Source of the DNA: an uncultured Collinsella sp.
GTDB lineage: Bacteria > Actinomycetota > Coriobacteriia > Coriobacteriales > Coriobacteriaceae
Length of the DNA: 25,269 nucleotides
Assembly (NCBI GenBank): GCA_902470805.1
Contig: CABRHX010000028.1
Span: 1-25,269 of the forward strand
Direction: 5' to 3'
A program made the position numbers and the translations under genes. The notes under the pieces were generated by a model, which saw only the letters and a list, made by a program, of their open reading frames with translations, ran no database searches and was not told where the DNA came from. Positions 23,736 through 25,269 of this stretch are shown here, one piece after another. Position 1 is the first letter of the stretch. Each line of letters begins with the position of its first letter.

Positions 23736-24195
23736 GCGCGAGCGCAAACTCATTTCCAAGAATCGCTCGGCACATCACGAGTACTTTATCGATGAGACGT
23801 TTGAGTGCGGTATTGAGCTGAGCGGCACCGAGGTCAAGTCGATTCGCGAGCGCGCCTGTCAGATCACTGACACTTTTGCGCTGATTCGTGGCGGCGAGTG
23901 CTGGCTCGTCGGCCTGCATATCCACCCTTATAGCCATGGTGGCGTGTGGAATCGCGATCCCGACCGTCGGCGTCGTCTGCTGCTGCACCGCAAGGAGATC
24001 GACTTTCTTGACGGCAAACTTCGCAACCGTGGTTATGCGCTGGTTCCGTTGGAACTCTACTTTAATACCGACGGCCGCGTAAAGCTGCTGCTGGGTCTGG
24101 GCCGCGGCAAGAAGCTCTACGACAAGCGCGAGGACATGGCCAAGCGTGATGTCCAACGCGAGATCGACCGCGCCCTTAAGGAACGCAACCGCTAG
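23725..24195 (+). CDS. smpB: SsrA-binding protein SmpB
   Basis: SmpB binds tmRNA and is required for trans-translation, the rescue of ribosomes stalled on broken messages. The 156-residue protein begins MPSKRERKLISKNRSAHHEYFIDETFECGIELSGTEVKSIR, the family core. It continues with HIHPYSHGGVWNRDPDRRRRLLLHRKEI and ends with the basic helical tail (GRGKKLYDKREDMAKRDVQREIDRALKERNR). The ATG at 23725 has AAGGAGG with 6-nt spacing. It overlaps the helical repeat gene by 11 bp. A family 2 palindromic repeat starts 13 bp after its TAG stop and a true terminator follows at 24317. I do not see the tmRNA gene itself within this window. Confidence 0.96.
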   Translation: MPSKRERKLISKNRSAHHEYFIDETFECGIELSGTEVKSIRERACQITDTFALIRGGECWLVGLHIHPYSHGGVWNRDPDRRRRLLLHRKEIDFLDGKLRNRGYALVPLELYFNTDGRVKLLLGLGRGKKLYDKREDMAKRDVQREIDRALKERNR

Positions 24196-24207
24196 GCACT
24201 CTGTATA

Positions 24208-24274
24208 AGTTGCGGTGGAATACGGACTGTTTTGCCTGTTTGAGGGGCTATTCAGTCCCTATTTCACCGCAACT
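24208..24274. repeat. Palindromic repeat, family 2, copy 3
   Basis: The arms 24208-24229 and 24253-24274 match those of copies 1 and 2 (right arm ...CTATTTCACCGCAACT identical). The left arm has two changes, one leaving a G-T pair. The 23-nt centre is quite different from copies 1 and 2. Confidence 0.8.
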
Positions 24275-24316
24275 GCGGGCGTCTCATCTTTCTTACTGTT
24301 CTGACACATATGTCTC

Positions 24317-24350
24317 AAAGGCGGCGTCCGTTATGGGTGCCGCCTTTTTT
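24317..24350 (+). terminator. Intrinsic terminator after smpB
   Basis: AAAGGCGGC (24317-24325) pairs with GCCGCCTTT (24339-24347), with extra G-T-rich pairing inside. The T run continues to 24350. Confidence 0.9.
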
Positions 24351-24401
24351 GTGGGTACATACATTCATGAGGTTCCAACCCGAGCTAGGGGAGTGATCGT
24401 T

Positions 24402-24905
24402 ATGGACAAAACTGCGTTCTTTACCATGCCGAGCGGTCTGTACGTGGTGAGTGCTGCGGCAGACGGGCTGCGCGCCGGCTGCGTCATCAACACTGCGGTG
24501 CAGGTGACGTCCATGCCGCCGCGTATTTCGGTTGCCGTGAACAAGGACAATGTCACCTCGGGCGTTATCGCATCGGCCAAAGCGTTCGCGCTGACCGTGA
24601 TCGATCAGACCGCCGACATGCTCTACATCGGTAACTTTGGGTTCCGCACCAGCAGCGATTATGACAAGTTTGCCAAATACGAGACCCGCGAGACGGCTCT
24701 GGGCATGCCCTATGTGCCCGAGCATGCGGCGGCCCTGTTTAGCTGCCGTTTGATCGACACTGTGGATGTGGGCACGCATCTGCTGTTTATCGGCGAGGTC
24801 GAGGATGCCGAGCGCCTGAGCGACGAGACGCCGCTGACGTACGACTACTATCACAAGGTGCTAAAGGGCAAGACGCCGCCCAAAGCCTCGTCGTATCAAG
24901 GCTAG
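24402..24905 (+). CDS. Flavin reductase-like FMN-binding domain protein
   Basis: This 167-residue protein of the flavin reductase-like (FMN-binding split barrel) family starts MDKTAFFTMPSGLYVVSAAADGLRAGCVINTAVQVTSMPPRISVAVNKDN, the typical opening. It continues with a strand-rich core (FALTVIDQT, ALFSCRLIDTVDVGTHLLFIGEV) and ends TYDYYHKVLKGKTPPKASSYQG, the family tail. In several anaerobes this domain is fused or linked to a rubredoxin and passes electrons from NAD(P)H or a flavoprotein. Here a rubredoxin gene follows 88 bp downstream. I choose ATG 24402, with AGGGGAG 8 nt upstream; an in-frame GTG at 24393 is too close to that site. The stop codon is TAG. Electron donor and acceptor are not readable from sequence. 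Confidence 0.87.
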   Translation: MDKTAFFTMPSGLYVVSAAADGLRAGCVINTAVQVTSMPPRISVAVNKDNVTSGVIASAKAFALTVIDQTADMLYIGNFGFRTSSDYDKFAKYETRETALGMPYVPEHAAALFSCRLIDTVDVGTHLLFIGEVEDAERLSDETPLTYDYYHKVLKGKTPPKASSYQG

Positions 24906-24922
24906 AAATGTTCTAAAAATAC

Positions 24923-24956
24923 TTGCATTATCTTATTGAGAATATATACTAATAAG
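24923..24956 (+). promoter_or_regulatory. AT-rich promoter with dyad upstream of rubredoxin
   Basis: TTGCAT (24923-24928), 16 nt and TATACT (24945-24950) form a promoter candidate. CTTATT (24932-24937) and AATAAG (24951-24956) form a dyad over the -10. The AT-rich block stands out in this GC-rich sequence. A metal- or peroxide-responsive repressor of the Fur/PerR type could bind there, but this is inference from symmetry and base composition. Confidence 0.5.
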
Positions 24957-24993
24957 TAAGTACACCAGCAGTCACGTTCGAGAGGAGAACATC

Positions 24994-25137
24994 ATGGCTG
25001 AGGAGAAGAAGACGTATAAGTTTGTGTGCACCGTTTGCGGTTACGAGGTTGAGGTCGACACGCCCGAGCTGCCCGAGGACTACGTGTGCCCGGTGTGCGG
25101 CGTCGGTCCCGATCAGTTTGAGCTCGTCGAGGAGTAA
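24994..25137 (+). CDS. Rubredoxin
   Basis: Rubredoxin is a small cytoplasmic one-electron carrier with one iron held by four cysteines. The 47-residue product reads MAEEKKTYKFVCTVCGYEV at its start and has the second Cys pair in YVCPVCGVGPDQFE, so both CxxCG-type iron knuckles are present. It is slightly shorter than the usual 52-54 residues. The ATG at 24994 has AGAGGAG with 6-nt spacing. It has its own promoter candidate, and a strong terminator follows at 25177. Its neighbour upstream is a flavin reductase-like gene, a common partner in anaerobes for oxygen or peroxide detoxification chains. The stop codon is TAA. Confidence 0.94.
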   Translation: MAEEKKTYKFVCTVCGYEVEVDTPELPEDYVCPVCGVGPDQFELVEE

Positions 25138-25176
25138 CTCGCAGGCACACGGCGAAAGCCGAACATAGCTCTGTCC

Positions 25177-25212
25177 AAGGGTTCCGGTCGAATTCTCGGC
25201 CGGGACCCTTTT
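25177..25212 (+). terminator. Intrinsic terminator of rubredoxin
   Basis: A 15-bp stem (25177-25191 with 25196-25210, two G-T pairs) closes an ATTC loop and is followed by TTTT. The remaining bases to 25269 hold a GC-rich palindrome (GGCGCGCAGCGCGCC, 25236-25250) and end in AAACCACCC, which may open another hairpin beyond the window. Confidence 0.92.
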
Positions 25213-25269
25213 GATTACGGGCTTTAGCCTGTGCGGGGCGCGCAGCGCGCCGCATCAGAAACCACCCGC

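Noticed and set aside
24196..24401. tmRNA (ssrA) gene next to smpB
   Set aside because: The gap is about 200 bp, filled by a palindromic repeat and a terminator. No tRNA-like ends or tag reading frame are visible.

Overview
The window looks like a chromosomal segment of a high-GC anaerobic actinobacterium of the class Coriobacteriia, most likely Collinsella or a close relative. This rests on the GC-rich third codon positions, actinobacterial-type SecA and RF2 sequences, a split transketolase, an anaerobe-type flavin reductase/rubredoxin pair, and palindromic repeats of a kind I associate with Collinsella. The species cannot be fixed from sequence reading alone.

Layout. Positions 1-5900 carry metabolic genes: adenine deaminase (ade), two Cof-type HAD phosphatases facing each other, and a leftward operon of a small ACT-domain protein and citrate synthase. 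From 5900 to 11940 come information-processing and secretion genes: ribosomal protein bL31 with a folded leader and a long Ala/Lys/Glu tail, secA, prfB (RF2) overlapping secA by one base, and a YitT-family membrane protein. A two-gene transketolase follows (12145-13918). An accessory zinc-ribbon membrane protein (14020-14793) lies between two copies of a 67-69 nt palindromic repeat. Next are ftsE (with an unusual disordered N-terminal extension), ftsX and rnr (RNase R). A mixed region follows: serine recombinase, VanZ-like protein, ArsC/Spx-like protein, a three-unit tandem hairpin array, a leftward hypothetical gene, tRNA-Gln(CTG) and tRNA-Glu(CTC). A helical-repeat-like protein overlaps smpB. 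The window ends with a flavin reductase-like protein and a rubredoxin.

How the parts relate. secA-prfB and ftsE-ftsX are core operons. rnr and smpB, which are neighbours in many bacteria and both serve trans-translation and RNA quality control, are separated here by about 4 kb of mostly accessory genes. The flavin reductase and rubredoxin probably form a small electron-transfer module.

Most notable observations. (1) The RF2 stop-codon recognition tripeptide reads Ser-Pro-Thr instead of the canonical Ser-Pro-Phe. In the same window 14 of 23 genes end in TAG, 8 in TAA and only one in TGA, and that TGA is supplied by an inserted repeat. This is an odd profile for a GC-rich genome. (2) Four dispersed hairpins share a conserved 19-nt loop (GTCCC or GCCCC fixed at loop positions 11-15) on stems that differ by compensatory changes. 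(3) There are three copies of a second palindromic repeat, one of which encodes the end of a protein. (4) A 123-nt element has perfect 28-bp inverted ends. (5) Three hairpins are arrayed in tandem with an exact 62-bp period. (6) Structured leaders occur at bL31 and at one HAD phosphatase.
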